Assembly: GCF_029784135.1 (NCBI RefSeq)
Contig: NC_073745.1
Span: forward strand, 64,820,218 to 64,884,217
From: Toxorhynchites rutilus septentrionalis
Lineage: Eukaryota > Arthropoda > Insecta > Diptera > Culicidae
Reading direction: 5' to 3'
Length of the DNA stretch: 64,000 bases
The notes beneath the pieces were generated by a model that did not search any database, was not told the origin of the DNA, and worked only from the letters and a program-made list of their open reading frames with translations. Position numbers and translations under genes: made by a program. Of this stretch, positions 38,136-48,704 are shown piece after piece (position 1 is the stretch's first letter; every line of letters begins with the position of its first letter).

Positions 38136-38440
38136 ATGTCTGGACATGGTAAAGGAGGAAAAGTGAAGGGAAAGGCAAAATCCCGCTCGAACCGTGTTGA
38201 TCTGGAGTTCCCCGCAAGGGTAGCTAGGCCTAGCGCGTTAGTACCAGTGCACCAGTCCACCTAGCCGGCGTTATATAGTTTCGGCCGCCGAAGTGATCGA
38301 GTTAGCTGGCAAAGCTGCTCGCGACGATAAGAAAACCCGCATTCGGAACAGAACACATTCGGTTCGGTGGACATCAAGACAACAGGCAGTTGCACCGAGT
38401 GGCGAGTGGCAAACGCAATCGCAAAACGGCAGCAGGTAGC
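38136..38440 (+). pseudogene. Histone H2A pseudogene (left arm of C)
   Basis: It begins MSGHGKGGKVKGKAKSRSNR at 38136, almost the canonical H2A N-terminus, and continues LEFPARV. Most of the globular domain is then missing, and the reading resumes in another frame with VIELAGKAARDDKKTRI. After that the text no longer matches H2A. The 5' side has a CCAAT box (ATTGGTCC near 37877) and a short leader with CATCACAACACATCAACAAA just before ATG. A histone stem-loop is at 38573. In the intact family the protein is a core histone of about 125 residues; here the fold is destroyed. Confidence 0.85.
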
Positions 38441-38572
38441 AGAAAAAAAAGTTTGTTCTTTATACAAACTGCTTTGGTGGCAAATCCAGAACAAGGCCGA
38501 GGGCGTTCGAAATGGTTTTTTTCAAAACCACGAGTACTAAGTTTTCTAAATTGGAACCATTCCATAAAACAA

Positions 38573-38588
38573 GGCGCTTTTCAGGGCC
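38573..38588 (+). promoter_or_regulatory. Histone-type 3' stem-loop (H2A, left arm)
   Basis: It reads GGCGCTTTTCAGGGCC in an A/C-rich context (ACAA before, ATTAAA after), fitting the conserved histone mRNA 3' signal with one stem mismatch. Confidence 0.75.
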
Positions 38589-38777
38589 ATTAAACCTTCC
38601 AAAAAAGAGTTTAGGAAATACAGTTCAATGCTTTCTAAAACAATATCCAAAATAATAATAAAACACAAATTGATTTTTTCATAATTTGTTTGCCAGGATA
38701 TTATGAGTATGTGAATTTGGCAGTTGTTCTGAGCTTATTGATTTTCACCAATTCTTAAATTGCTTCTAGATTGAAAG

Positions 38778-39008
38778 TACAGTAATTTACACTTATCTCG
38801 ACATTTAGCTAATTGGACGGACCTGCAATGCGACATATTTAGTTGGACATTTTTGTAAACATAGAGTTCGGGGTCCAAATTATGACCCCACATTGAAAGT
38901 CGACACTGTACCACTGTCATCGCAAATGTTCAATTACAGGTTAAAATTACCTCCAATCCGTCACTGAGTGGTGGTAATGCGACGTGCCATTGAATGTAAT
39001 TTACTGTA
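38778..39008. mobile_element. 231-bp MITE in left arm of C
   Basis: The ends are TACAGTAATTTACA and TGTAATTTACTGTA, a near-perfect 14-bp inverted repeat. The copy lies at the corresponding place in the other arm (41242-41470), so it inserted before the arms were duplicated or was copied between them. Confidence 0.8.
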
Positions 39009-39155
39009 AAATATGTCACAAGCTGGATGGGAAGAAATTTTCCAACTGTGAAAGCTGTGGCGAGTGGCAAATGCAATCGCTGTACAGAAAGGTTTAGCCG
39101 AACAAGATGGGGATATCGAGTGATAACAAAACAATAAACTCTTTAGATTGAAGAT

Positions 39156-39439
39156 GTGTGCTCCCGTGGCCGAGTGGTTAGCGTCAAACCTAACATGCCG
39201 GGGGTTCGGGTTCGATTCCCGTTCTGGTCGGGGAATTTTTTCTTCAAAGAAACTTGCCTCTGACTTGCACTGTGGTCACGCGTATTCTAGAGCTTGCCAC
39301 TCAGAATGCATTCAAGGCGTGTTATTTGGCATAGAAATCTCAACTAAGTACTAATGAAAATGACGCAAGTAATACTACGTTGAGACGGCGGAGTTCCTCT
39401 AGGAACGTTAGTGCCATATAAGAAGAAAGAAGAAGAAGA
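39156..39439 (+). mobile_element. tRNA-derived SINE with 11-bp target duplication
   Basis: The body starts GTGTGCTCCCGTGGCCGAG and contains polymerase III box A (GTGGCCGAGTGG) and box B (GGTTCGATTCC) about 35 nt apart. It ends in a GAAGAAGAAGA tail. It is bracketed by AGATTGAAGAT at 39145-39155 and 39440-39450. The opposite arm of element C lacks it at the matching place (near 41100), which proves it is a later insertion. Confidence 0.92.
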
Positions 39440-39450
39440 AGATTGAAGAT

Positions 39451-40600
39451 AATTTTGTGATCCTGAAAAGGACCCTTTTTAGCCTGCATGTGAATTAAAC
39501 GAGCGAACAAATCGTAATGAATGTATTTTTTTGCCATCGCGCCATTTTAACGCTCATTCGTTCGTCTCGTTGGACTCGACCCTCTGGCTGAGTCTGCCGA
39601 TTTGTCTCTATCCTGTGAGTGTGTACCGCTAGAGTATAAAACACGCGGACCCCAAAAAGACGGGTGGGTAATGTCGGGGACATAACCGGAGTGACGTAGG
39701 ACTATACAAAGGGGACAGCTTTTGCTAAATATATTTTTTAAATATGTTGTTTTATTTTCTTCTCCTACGTGAATACCCACCTATCTACCTGAAAAATAGA
39801 TTAGTTTACTGTTTACTCTTTTTGAACATGTTGGGGGTTTTGAAAAGAACCTTTTGTGTTGTGTTTTTGCTTTTTTTTTACAAACTTTCTCAATTTTTTC
39901 TCACTATCTCATAGTTGATTTTTGATTTTTTTCTGAAGGCTTTGTACTTATTAAATGTTCAACGCCGGGCATCTTTTGGCGTATACACATATCGTACAAT
40001 CAAAATGATGGCTGTGACAGGGAACGCATAGGTGGTCATCAGCTCATTCACTATCATATATTTCACTATTGAGCTCATTACCGTACCTTAGACTGTCGTT
40101 TCGGAGACGAATGAATTGTAAGATTTGTATCTCCGCAAACAAAGTAAATAGAAATGAAAAAGAACTGAGGTTTTGGAGTCGAACTCTACGATCTGTCGAG
40201 AATTAAACGAGCTATAAGCGTTCTGAAAAACCAACAGTAAATTAACACAGGATTAAAGCTCTTTAAAATAAGAACAGAGCAGCAGGAAATACATAGCTCA
40301 TCATGTTGCTCCTTAGTTATGTTTCTATACAATGCAGATGTAACGTCAGTCAATTTTCAACATCAGTTATCAACCTAAGAAAGCAGTTCTTGGTACCGAG
40401 AAAATTCGTTAATGCCATCCTGCATACAATGTGTTGTAATTTGAAGCCACTTTTAATTTGGAAACCATGCATGGGTTCGTGAAAACTGAATGATCAATTT
40501 AAAAGACCCCAAACCAATAAGTTCAAGAACAAGCATTAACAAAATAAATCAGTTTATATTATATGTCATATTATGTCACTTTAGAATGCATTGGTATTGT
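39451..40600. other. Central part of element C without a supported gene
   Basis: It contains the end of the left arm (to about 39640), a 5'-end-like block of the A/B/D family (ACATAACCGGAGTGACGTAG at about 39683) and AT-rich DNA with no motif. Confidence 0.4.
39459..39475 (-). promoter_or_regulatory. Histone-type 3' stem-loop, second in left arm
   Basis: The minus strand reads GGGTCCTTTTCAGGATC. Upstream on that strand is a short leader-like region and an ATGGCAAAAAAATAC start with a TATA-like TTTTATAC near 39640, but no histone protein can be read. It looks like the 5' and 3' parts of another histone gene with the coding part lost. Confidence 0.6.
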
Positions 40601-40637
40601 GAAAAACTTTTAATAACTCTTCTTTGAAAGGTTTAAT

Positions 40638-40870
40638 GGCCATGAAAAGCGCCGTGTTTTACGGTGGCTGGTTTTGCCACCAAAACAGTCTGTATAAACA
40701 AACTTTTTCCTTCTTCTACCTGCTGCCGTTTTGCGATTGCGTTTGCCACTCGCTGAAACTAGTGGTTGCCATCGAACCGAATGTGCTCTGTTCTGTAGGC
40801 TGGTTTTCTTATTGTCGTGCAAGCCAACTCGAGCCAACTCGAGCACAACCACACTAATTTACGGTTTGAA
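40638..40870 (-). pseudogene. Third, partial H2A-like segment with stem-loop
   Basis: The minus strand reads VVLELARVGLHDNKKTSLQN, resembling the EVLELAGNAARDNKKTRI segment of H2A. It is followed by the same non-H2A text as in the other two copies (RNRxHSVRW, then KRNRKTAAG) and by GGCGCTTTTCATGGCC (40638-40653), a degraded histone stem-loop. The part before ELA is lost. This segment is more diverged than the two arm copies and is not part of the large inverted repeat. Confidence 0.55.
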
Positions 40871-40919
40871 AGAGAATGAGATATTTTTCAGCGGATCCGC
40901 GCATTTTGTACTTTAGCGG

Positions 40920-41101
40920 TACACGGTCACAGGATAGAGACAAATCGGCAGACTCAGCCAAAGGGGCGAGTCCAACAAGACGAACGAAAGAGCGTTAAAA
41001 GGCAGCGATGGCAGAAAAATACATTCATTACGATTTGTTCGCTCGTTGGATTCACATGCAGGCTAAAAAGGGTCCTTTTCAGGATCACAAAATTATCTTT
41101 A
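40920..41101 (+). repeat. Right-arm counterpart of the lost-histone region, with stem-loop
   Basis: Mirror of 39450-39640. It contains GGTCCTTTTCAGGATC (41071-41086), a good histone 3' stem-loop, downstream of an ATGGCAGAAAAATACATTC start whose short frame does not match any histone I know. Confidence 0.55.
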
Positions 41102-41241
41102 ATTTAAAGAGTTTATTGTTTTGTTATCACTCGATATCCCCATATTGTTCGACTAAACCTTCCTGTTTAACGATTGCGTTTACCACTCGCCACAGCTTTC
41201 ACAGTTGGAAAATTTCTTCTCTTCCAGCTCGTGACATGTTG

Positions 41242-41470
41242 TACAGTAAATTATATTTAATGCGACGTGCCGAAGCACACCTCAGTGTCGCATTGGAGGC
41301 GATTTTAACCTGTAATTGAACATTTGCGATGACAGTGGTACAGTGTCGACTTTCAATGTGGGGTCATAATTTGGATCTCTATGTTTACAAAAATGTCCAA
41401 CTAAATAAGTCGCATTACATCCAATTACCGTCCAATTAGCTAAATGTCGAACTAATTGTAAATTACTGTA
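41242..41470. mobile_element. MITE in right arm of C
   Basis: Reverse-complement counterpart of 38778-39008, 229 bp, with TACAGTAAATT and AATTACTGTA ends. Confidence 0.8.
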
Positions 41471-41685
41471 CTTTCAATCTGGAAACAATTTAAGAATTGG
41501 TGAAAATTGAATAATCAGGAAAGTCCCCAACTATCAATAAGCTCAGAACAACTGCCAAATTGACATATTCATCAGATCCTGGCAAACAAATTATGAAAAA
41601 ATCAATTTGTGTTTTATTATTATTTTGGATAATGTTTTAGAACGCATTGAACTTTATTTTCTAAACTCTTTTTGGAAGGTTTAAT

Positions 41686-41701
41686 GGCCCTGAAAAGCGC
41701 C
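41686..41701 (-). promoter_or_regulatory. Histone-type 3' stem-loop (H2A, right arm)
   Basis: The minus strand reads GGCGCTTTTCAGGGCC, identical to the left-arm signal at 38573-38588. Confidence 0.75.
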
Positions 41702-41899
41702 TTGTTTTATGGAATGGTTCCAATTTAGAAAACTTAGTACTCGTGGTTTTGAAAAAAACCATTTCGAACGCCCTCGATGCCGCCTTGTTCTGGATTTGCC
41801 ACCAAAGCAGTTTGTATAAAGAACAAACTTTTTTCTTCTGCTACCTGATGCCGTTTTGCGATTGCGTTTGCCACTCGCCACTCGCTGCAACTGCCTGTT

Positions 41900-42146
41900 G
41901 TCTTGATGTCCACCGAACCGAATATGTTCTGTTCCGAATGCGGGTTTTCTTATCGTCGCGAGCAGCTCTGCCAGCTAACTCGATCACTTCGGCGGCCGAA
42001 ACTATATAACGCCGGCTAGGTGGACTGGTGCACTGGTACTAACGCGCTCGGCCTAGCTACACCCTTGCGGGGAACTCCAGATCAACACGGTTCGAGCGGG
42101 ATTTTGCCTTTCCCTTCACTTTTCCTCCTTTACCATGTCCAGACAT
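41900..42146 (-). pseudogene. Histone H2A pseudogene (right arm of C)
   Basis: Start ATG at 42146 on the minus strand. It reads MSGHGKGGKVKGKAKSRSNR, then LEFPAR, then the same internal deletion and the same AxEVIELAGRAARDDKKTRI remnant as the left-arm copy. Sharing of the deletion breakpoints shows both arms derive from one damaged gene. The 5' flank with its CCAAT motif and leader is likewise mirrored. Confidence 0.85.
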
Positions 42147-42665
42147 GGCTGCTTGTGTTGGTTTGTTGATGTGTTGTGATGCGAACCGATGTGGTGTACG
42201 GTTTGAATGAGAATGATCGTTACGGCAGCGGAGCGGGGATTTTTAAGCTGACTGGCTGGCTCGAGAATTACGCATGTGTGAGACTGCCACCAATGTTTCG
42301 TTCAATTTTTTCTTTTTCCTTTCCAATCGTGCTTCATTCTATTTCGCTGCTGCTCTGGTTGCTCGTTTTGGTCGGTACGATTTGAGGAGCACAAAATGGA
42401 CCAATCAAAAATGGGCACATAGTGCATTTTGACAATGCTTGATATTTCACAATTATTCAATTATTTATCTCATGAAAAATGAAATGTTATTCGTTATGAT
42501 AGATGCGTAGATATATTTCCTATCAATTGATGCAAAAACCTTTGCGATCTATTGAGAAATGCTCGAGTTATAAGCGTTCCAAATCTTGCATTTTTTCCTA
42601 CTTGGTCAGTGCCTGGATTTCCATTTCACCCCCTATATCTTCCGGTTAGACGTAGTCCTACGTCA

Positions 42666-43021
42666 AAAAAGTCATTTACACTGGAACAAAATCATATTCG
42701 TTTCTCGTGAATATTTGTTGATATCCTAAGACACTGATGCCAGTACTGTTTGCAAGTAGTCAAACGACAGGAACCGCTGCGTTGAAACAAGGTGTAGTCA
42801 CTGTTGGAATTTATACAAAACTGTTTAGTCCCGATGGCAACCAAATATGGCTCAATCTAACCATTCCCGATTATATCTGTTATTCTGTCCCGCACACACA
42901 CCCGCATACAAGATTAAGCATCTCAATGCGAATTCAGCGCAGATGAGTTTATCTGAAACATGACCCATCAGTAGAAGGACAGACAGCATCCAAAATCATA
43001 CGTGCGTGAATTTCAAATTTA
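42666..43021. other. Interval with no recognised feature
   Basis: One open frame (about 42737-42946) without motif. Nothing assignable. Confidence 0.4.
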
Positions 43022-43382
43022 GGGTGCTCATACACTGTTTGACCGAAGCCAAATATTTGACTCTTTTTGACAGATAAAATTTGGTCAACGTGTACTGATC
43101 AAATATATTCTACACAAAACACGACAAGCAAATATTCAATTATTGGATGCCTAAAATATTTTTTCAGTCTGTTCTTCGAACCTGTCGGTACATGGTTAGG
43201 TCCATTAGGACCTTGGATATTTCAGTTGATTTTTTTTTCCATGTTCGGTGTTTGATACTGTTTACTACTTTTTAAAATTGAAGAGTGGCAAACAAAATAG
43301 TGTTTGTACAAATATCAAATCAAACCTTATCTGTCAAAAAATATCAAATATTTGACCTCCGGGCAAACAGTGTACGGCCACC
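43022..43382. mobile_element. MITE with ~60-bp inverted ends
   Basis: The left arm runs GGGTGCTCATACACTGTTTG then CCAAATATTTGACTC and TTTTTGACAGATAA. The right arm, inverted, runs GGTGGCCGTACACTGTTTG then GTCAAATATTTGATA and TTTTTTGACAGATAA. About 361 bp, no coding. The target duplication was not resolved. Confidence 0.65.
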
Positions 43383-43485
43383 GTTGGTCAAATATATAGG
43401 GGAAGATGGCCCTGATCAGACCCCTTAAATTCGAATGCGTTCCGTTTATGTTAAACACATGATGGAACGTGTTAAATAACTACGA

Positions 43486-46400
43486 AGCTGTTCCCTGGAT
43501 TGCACATGGAAGGTAATCCAAGATCCCCACGATAGTGATCACCTACCAATAATTTTATCGATCGCCAATGAATCAAAATCTAGTGAGTCAGTCGATATTG
43601 CGTATGACCTCACGAAGAATATTGACTGGAGAAAATTTGCAGAATTAATATCTGAAGCAATCATTTCGATGCATGAACTTCCTCCCCTTGAAGAGTATAA
43701 TTTTATATCAAGTTTGATTTACGATAGCGCACTTCAAGCTCAAAAGAAACGTGTACCGGCTACCACTTTCCGACGTCGTCCTCCATCACTTTGGTGGGAC
43801 AGGGAGTGTTCAAAGGTCTACCTTGAAAAATCATCCGCTTTCAAAAAATTCAGGAAAACTGGATTAGTGGAATGGTTTCGAAAGTACCAAGCTCTAGAAG
43901 CCAAACTAAAAGGTCTGATTAAAGCAAAAAAGCGTGGATATTGGCGGAAATTCGTCAATGGTTTGTCAAGGGAGACCGCTATGAGTACTCTTTGGAATAC
44001 GGCTAGGAGAATGCGTGGCTGGAACCATACCAATGAAAGTGAGGAATACTCTGACCGTTGGATTTTCAAATTTGCAAGGAAGGTTTGTCCCGATTCTGTT
44101 CCTGCACAAAGCGTCGTACGCGATATTCCGCTCCAATGCGATTATGAGAATTTTTCGATGGTAGAATTCTCAATTGCCCTCCTCTCATGTAACAATTCAG
44201 CTCCGGGGTCGGACAAGATTAAATTCAACTTGTTGAAGAATCTTCCCGACTTGGCAAAACAGCGTTTGCTGAACTTGTTCAACAAGTTTCTGGAGCTGAA
44301 TATTGTCCCGCATGCCTGGAGACAAGTGAGAGTGATATCCATACGAAAACCCAACAAGCCGGCTTGCGATCACAACTCGTATAGGCCGATTGCAATGTTA
44401 TCCTGTATTCGCAAATTGTTAGAGAAAATGATTCTACTTCGTTTGGGTCGAAACGAACAATTTGCTGTCAAATACGCAGTTTGGCTTCCGCCGAGGTAAA
44501 GGGACGAATGATTGTCTCGCGCTGCTATCTTCTGAAATCCAAATCGCATTTGCTCGCAAAGAACAAATGGCTTCCGTTTTCCTCGATATCAAAGGGGCAT
44601 TTTTTTTTTTTTTTTTTATAAATTCGTTTATTTTTACAGGCTCAGTTACATAAGTTTAAAGGAGCCGAAATCTTGAATATATTTTTAAAACTATATATAT
44701 GAACAATTTTCTTAAATCTATGGTTAGTAATGTGGGAAACCGATTACTCGTGGTGGACTCGAGATTAAAAGGGTGACATTTTCTCAGGAAAAGGATGGGG
44801 TATAAGGAAATTATTACAATGTTGATAATCACACACACTCAATTCTTAAATCTATTCGTACATCAGTTGTGAATTTACATTTCATTCTTCTGTTTATAGC
44901 AAGCGGACCAATTACTCACAAAGGAAGAAATGGAGGGTATAAGGATATAAGGATAATCACACACGAACATCGATAGATTTAAGGAAAACATATATTTGGG
45001 ACATGTAATCAAGGTCTAACCGAGCCAACACATCTCTCACCGGCACATTGGGCTGCCTTCCTCTAGCCCGAAGGGAGTTCTCTAAATTCGATCTGGCAAC
45101 AAGATACACCTCACACGACCAAACAACGTGTTCGATGTCGTGGTAACCTCGGCCACAAACGCAGATATTGCTGCCGGCCAGATTGAAAAGGGGCATTTGA
45201 TTCAGTTTCCATGGAAATTCTCTCAGAGAAGCTTCATAATCGTGGACTTTCACCAATTCTCAACATTTTCCTGTACAATTTACTGTCAGAAAAGCACATG
45301 GTTTTCTCTCATGGCAGCTCGAAATCTTCTCGTTAGTTTTATGGGCCTACCACAAGGCTCCTGCCTAAGCCCCCTCTTGTACAGTTTTTACGTCAATGAT
45401 ATGGATGATTGTCTAACTAGAGACTGCACGCTGAGACAACTTGCAGACGATGGAGTTATTTCCATCACGGGTACTAATCCCGTCGTTCTGCAAAAGTCGT
45501 TGCAAGATACCCTGAACAATCTGTTCACGTGGGCCCTCAAGTTGGGTATCGAATTCTCTACGGAGAAAACTGAAATGGTCGTTTTTTCTAGGAAGCACGA
45601 ACCCGCCCAATTCCAGATTCACCTATCCGGCAAAACGATCCAACACTCTATGTTTTTCAAATACCTGGGTGTATATTTTGATTCTAAATGTACCTGGGGG
45701 AGACACATTGCGTATTTGAAACAGAAATGCCAGCAAAGAATCAATTTTCTCCAAACAATAACCGGAACATGGTGGGGTGCCCATCCAGGAGACCTCATTC
45801 AGTTGTACAAAACAACGATATTGTCAGTGTTAGAATATGGCAGTTTTTGCTTCCGATCAGCTGCAGCAGGATTCATATTCTCAAGCTGGAGAGGATACAA
45901 TATCGTTGCTTGCGTATAGCCATGGGGTGTTTGCATTCGACACATACGATGAGTCTCGAAGTTTTGGCAGGAGTACCCCCGCTTACTCTTCGGTTCACAG
46001 AATTATCCTACAGATTTCTCATCCGTTGCAAGATCATGAATCCATTGGTGATTGATAACTTCGAAAATCTACTACAACTGACTCCTCAGTCAAGTTTTAT
46101 ATCTTTATACCATGAGTACCTTACCCACGACGTGCACCCTTCACCAGGCATCTTCAACCGAGTTTGCTTCCCATACTTTTGCAATTCCTCTGTCATTTTT
46201 GATCTGTCCATGCGACAAAAAATCCATGGAATACCAGATCACCTACGCTTCAATGTTATTCCGTCGATATTTTCGGAAAAATATGGGAAAGTTGGATCTG
46301 ATAAAATGTTCTTTACTGACGGTTCATACATAAACGGGTCCACTGGCTTTGGCATCTTCAATGAAAATTCCAGTGCCTCTTTCAAACTCAAAGATCCTTG

Positions 46401-47160
46401 TTCCGTGTATGTCGCAGAAATGGGTGCGATATACTATGCTCTAGGGATCATTGAAACACTGCCCATCGACCATTATTTTATTTTTTCAGACAGTCTCAGC
46501 TCAATAGAGGCAATCCGCTCAATGAAAGTTGATAAACGCTCATCTTATTTCCTAACAAGAATAAGACATTTATTGAGTGTTTTGGTCAAAAAATTATTCA
46601 AGATTACCTTAGCATGGGTTCCCTCTCATTGATCGATTCCGGGGAATGAGAAAGCGGACTCGCTAGCTAAGGTGGGCGCTTCAGAAGGCACACTTTTTGA
46701 AAGGTAAATTGCCTATAATGAATTTTTTCACATTCCTCGTCAGTATACGCTCGTAAGTTGGCAGCGCATGTGGAGTGGAGATGAGTTCGTTCGTTCGTGG
46801 TTACACACGATTATCCCTAAGGTCTCGACGAGTGCATGGTTCAAGGGATTGAATGTAGGTCGTGATTTCATTCGCGTGATATCTCGGCTTATGTCCAATC
46901 ACTACAACCTAAACGCGCATCTCCATCGCATTGGGCTCGCAGCAAACAATCTTTGTGATTGTGACGATGGCTACCACGACATCGAGCATGTTGTCTGGTT
47001 GTGTATTCGGTTCCATGCTGCTCGCTCTCAGCTTTCTAGAGCACTGAGAGCACAAGGCAGACAATCGGATATCCCCGTCCGGGATATCTTAGGTAGCCGT
47101 GATCCTGATCTTCTGCTTCATCTATACCTATTCCTCAGAAACGCCGATGTCAACGTTTAA
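43486..47160 (+). mobile_element. RNase H-bearing non-LTR retrotransposon (I/LOA-type), 5' truncated and interrupted
   Basis: The coding order is: end of an apurinic endonuclease (HDSDHLPIIL near 43530), a linker, reverse transcriptase (ending in QLADDG at the active site), RNase H (FFTDGSYINGS ... SDSLSSIEAIRS ... WVPSH), and a C-terminal CxC-x4-H-x4-C motif (CDCDDGYHDIEHVVWLC) before the stop at 47160. A reverse-oriented related LINE has inserted at 44601. No poly(A) was seen directly after the stop; the 3' UTR probably continues past 47160. Confidence 0.85.
43486..47160 (+). pseudogene. LINE polyprotein pseudogene (endonuclease-RT-RNase H)
   Basis: The longest open piece (43669-44499) contains the RT fingers: NNSAPGSDKIKFNLLKNLP, WRQVRVISIRKPNKP and YRPIAMLSCIRKLLEKMIL. 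A frameshift near 44450 is followed by NTQFGFRRGKGTNDCLALL and SVFLDIKGAF (first catalytic Asp). The reading is then cut by the nested insertion and resumes at 45197 with DSVSMEILSEKLHN. Later come GLPQGSCLSPLLYSFYVND, LRQLADDGVI (the YADD box reads LADD here), the thumb, and RNase H. Stops after WVPSH and near 46705 break the C-terminal part. The element copied itself through target-primed reverse transcription; this copy is dead. Confidence 0.85.
44601..45186 (-). mobile_element. 5'-truncated LINE 3' end nested in the LINE, with 10-bp target duplication
   Basis: The insert is bordered by AAAGGGGCAT at 44591-44600 and 45187-45196 and begins (on plus) with a T-run, which is the poly(A) tail of a minus-strand copy. 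The minus strand codes NLAGSNICVCGRGYHDIEHV, the same cysteine-histidine C-terminus as in the host LINE, and ends SIDVRV before a stop. Removing the insert and one duplication restores the host reading KGAF-DSVS. So a member of the same or a close family jumped into this copy. Confidence 0.92.
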
Positions 47161-48048
47161 TGATGTTTCCTTCGTTGTGTCCCTGTTTCATATCCCTCCT
47201 ATCCGATCTATAAACTTTTACTTAGTCGCGGCAATACATACACACACTCTTTACAGATACACGGGCCAAAGGTTGTGCAGTCCACTACGAAGCTGGTTCA
47301 GGACCACCACACCGTTTTTTCAATTAACGGTATGCCGTTTACTTCAAGCATCAGGTAAATTCCATCTATATAACTTGTCTTGAAGAGCAGACCATAAGCA
47401 ATCGAAATAGTTTAGTATTGTAATGTTTCATCGTCTGAAAGAACATTTAACTCATTCTCAGTACTGGTTAAAAATCTATCTTTCCCTTTTTTAAGCATTG
47501 AAAACACCGAATGTCACCAAAACGCTGGAATAAAGGGTGCAAGAAAATGGTCATCATACGTTAAAATCCTCAGTTTTATGACACCTTTCATTTGACACTG
47601 CTAGAAGTTCGGTAGGTGGCGCTATTCCGAGATCCAAGAGGAGGTCGGTTCAAGACCGTCGGTCGGATTAGGACTATTTCCCCCTATTCTTTAATTTTGA
47701 GAACATATTTTTTAAATTCCTAAGAAAGCGACCCTTTTGTTGAGCAGTGACAAATCTCGATGCTCGATTCAGTCTCGAACTTCTGAAAACAAACAGTTAT
47801 TTTTGTATAAATCAACATCAATTTATACCAGCTCCTGTTCCTCTCAGCCAAACACTAGATGGTTTGAATGTACCAAACCCAACAGATGTAAGCATTGATT
47901 TTCTTTCTCTGTTTGTTAGAAATTCTATGAACTTGTCAAATTTAATTCGAATAAACTTTGATTCTGGTCTGGACAGATTTTCTACCTTGATATTTTCATT
48001 ATTTAATAAAATCTGAAATGTTATGAATTTTTTTCAAACGACTTTGAT
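47161..48048. other. LINE 3' region and unassigned sequence
   Basis: The first 200-500 bp may be LINE 3' UTR. A GTCGGTTCAAGACCGTCGGT palindrome lies near 47650. No gene. Confidence 0.35.
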
Positions 48049-48160
48049 TTTGCGTTACGTAACATGAGGGGGAGGGGGTTTGTCTTGCGTTACTTATTGT
48101 TACATAGGGGGGGGAGGGGTGCAAAAACCGCATTTTTAGCGTTACGTAATTTGTGCACGA
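48049..48160. repeat. GTTACGTAAC / G-rich repeat block
   Basis: GCGTTACGTAACATG, then a GAGGGGGAGGGGG stretch, then TTACATAGGGGGGGGAGGGG and GCGTTACGTAATTTG. It shares the motif combination with 37555-37615. It is probably the end of an old non-autonomous element. Confidence 0.45.
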
Positions 48161-48529
48161 CGCCTAATCACATCACTTATCTCAGTGAATCCTTATTCTT
48201 ACCTCTCCCCACTAACAACTATCCTTTCCATGATAATCGTTAGGGAACCAGCTACAGAGACGACCCTTGTTGCCTTCGGGCGGCGAATATCTTACTAACA
48301 TTCCTTCCCTTCCCCTGGTGACTGTAAGGATAATGCCAGCATCGTTATTGACTATTTCGAGCTCGATTCACCGAAACTTGCACAATGAGAATGATTTACT
48401 ACTCCCAAGCGTTCATTCGGTATGTTCTTTGTGCAATTTCGTTGGTTCAGGTCAGTCACGGAGAGCAACTACGAAGTGTACAGTCTACCTAAGCTCAAGC
48501 TCATATCCACGTCCGAAAGTCATGAAATC
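48161..48529. other. Interval beside a SINE, no gene
   Basis: An open frame spans much of it but has no motif. Nothing assignable. Confidence 0.35.
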
Positions 48530-48704
48530 CTTTTTTTTACCGTGTTATAGTGACTTTCAGCCTTTTTTCTGGTTCGTCACTCAGACCACGGCTTTACTTC
48601 CATTCCGAAGGAAGAATGTCGGTCGTGAGAATAGAACTCGTGACCTGAAGTATGGTGAAAAGTATGGATATTATCCACTACGCCAGATCGCCTCCCAGTT
48701 CTGG
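48530..48704 (-). mobile_element. tRNA-derived SINE (minus strand)
   Basis: On the minus strand, GGGAGGCGATCTGGCGTAGT gives box A (TGGCGTAGTGG) and GGTCACGAGTTCTATTC gives box B at the right spacing. A GGAAGTAAAGCCGTGGTC stretch typical of culicine SINE bodies follows, then an A-rich end at 48530-48537. It is a different family from the one at 39156. A target duplication was not established. Confidence 0.65.

Larger units (their letters stand above)
37616..42664. mobile_element. Large palindromic element C carrying histone H2A fragments
   Basis: Both ends are TGACGTAGGACTACGTCT followed by AACCGGAAGATATAGGGGG, inverted at the right end (37617-37632 and 42649-42664). The arms 37616-39640 and 40920-42664 are reverse complements over their length apart from indels and a SINE in the left arm. 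Each arm has an H2A pseudogene with promoter-like 5' DNA, a histone stem-loop, the 231-bp MITE and a second stem-loop. The central 1.3 kb contains a third partial H2A segment and, near 39658-39710, a sequence resembling the 5' end of elements A, B and D. No mobility gene was found. Confidence 0.65.

Noticed and set aside
39170..39235. Possible tRNA gene (box A and box B)
   Set aside because: The acceptor stem does not pair and the sequence continues into a SINE body with an A/GAA-rich tail and target duplication, so it is a SINE head, not a tRNA gene.
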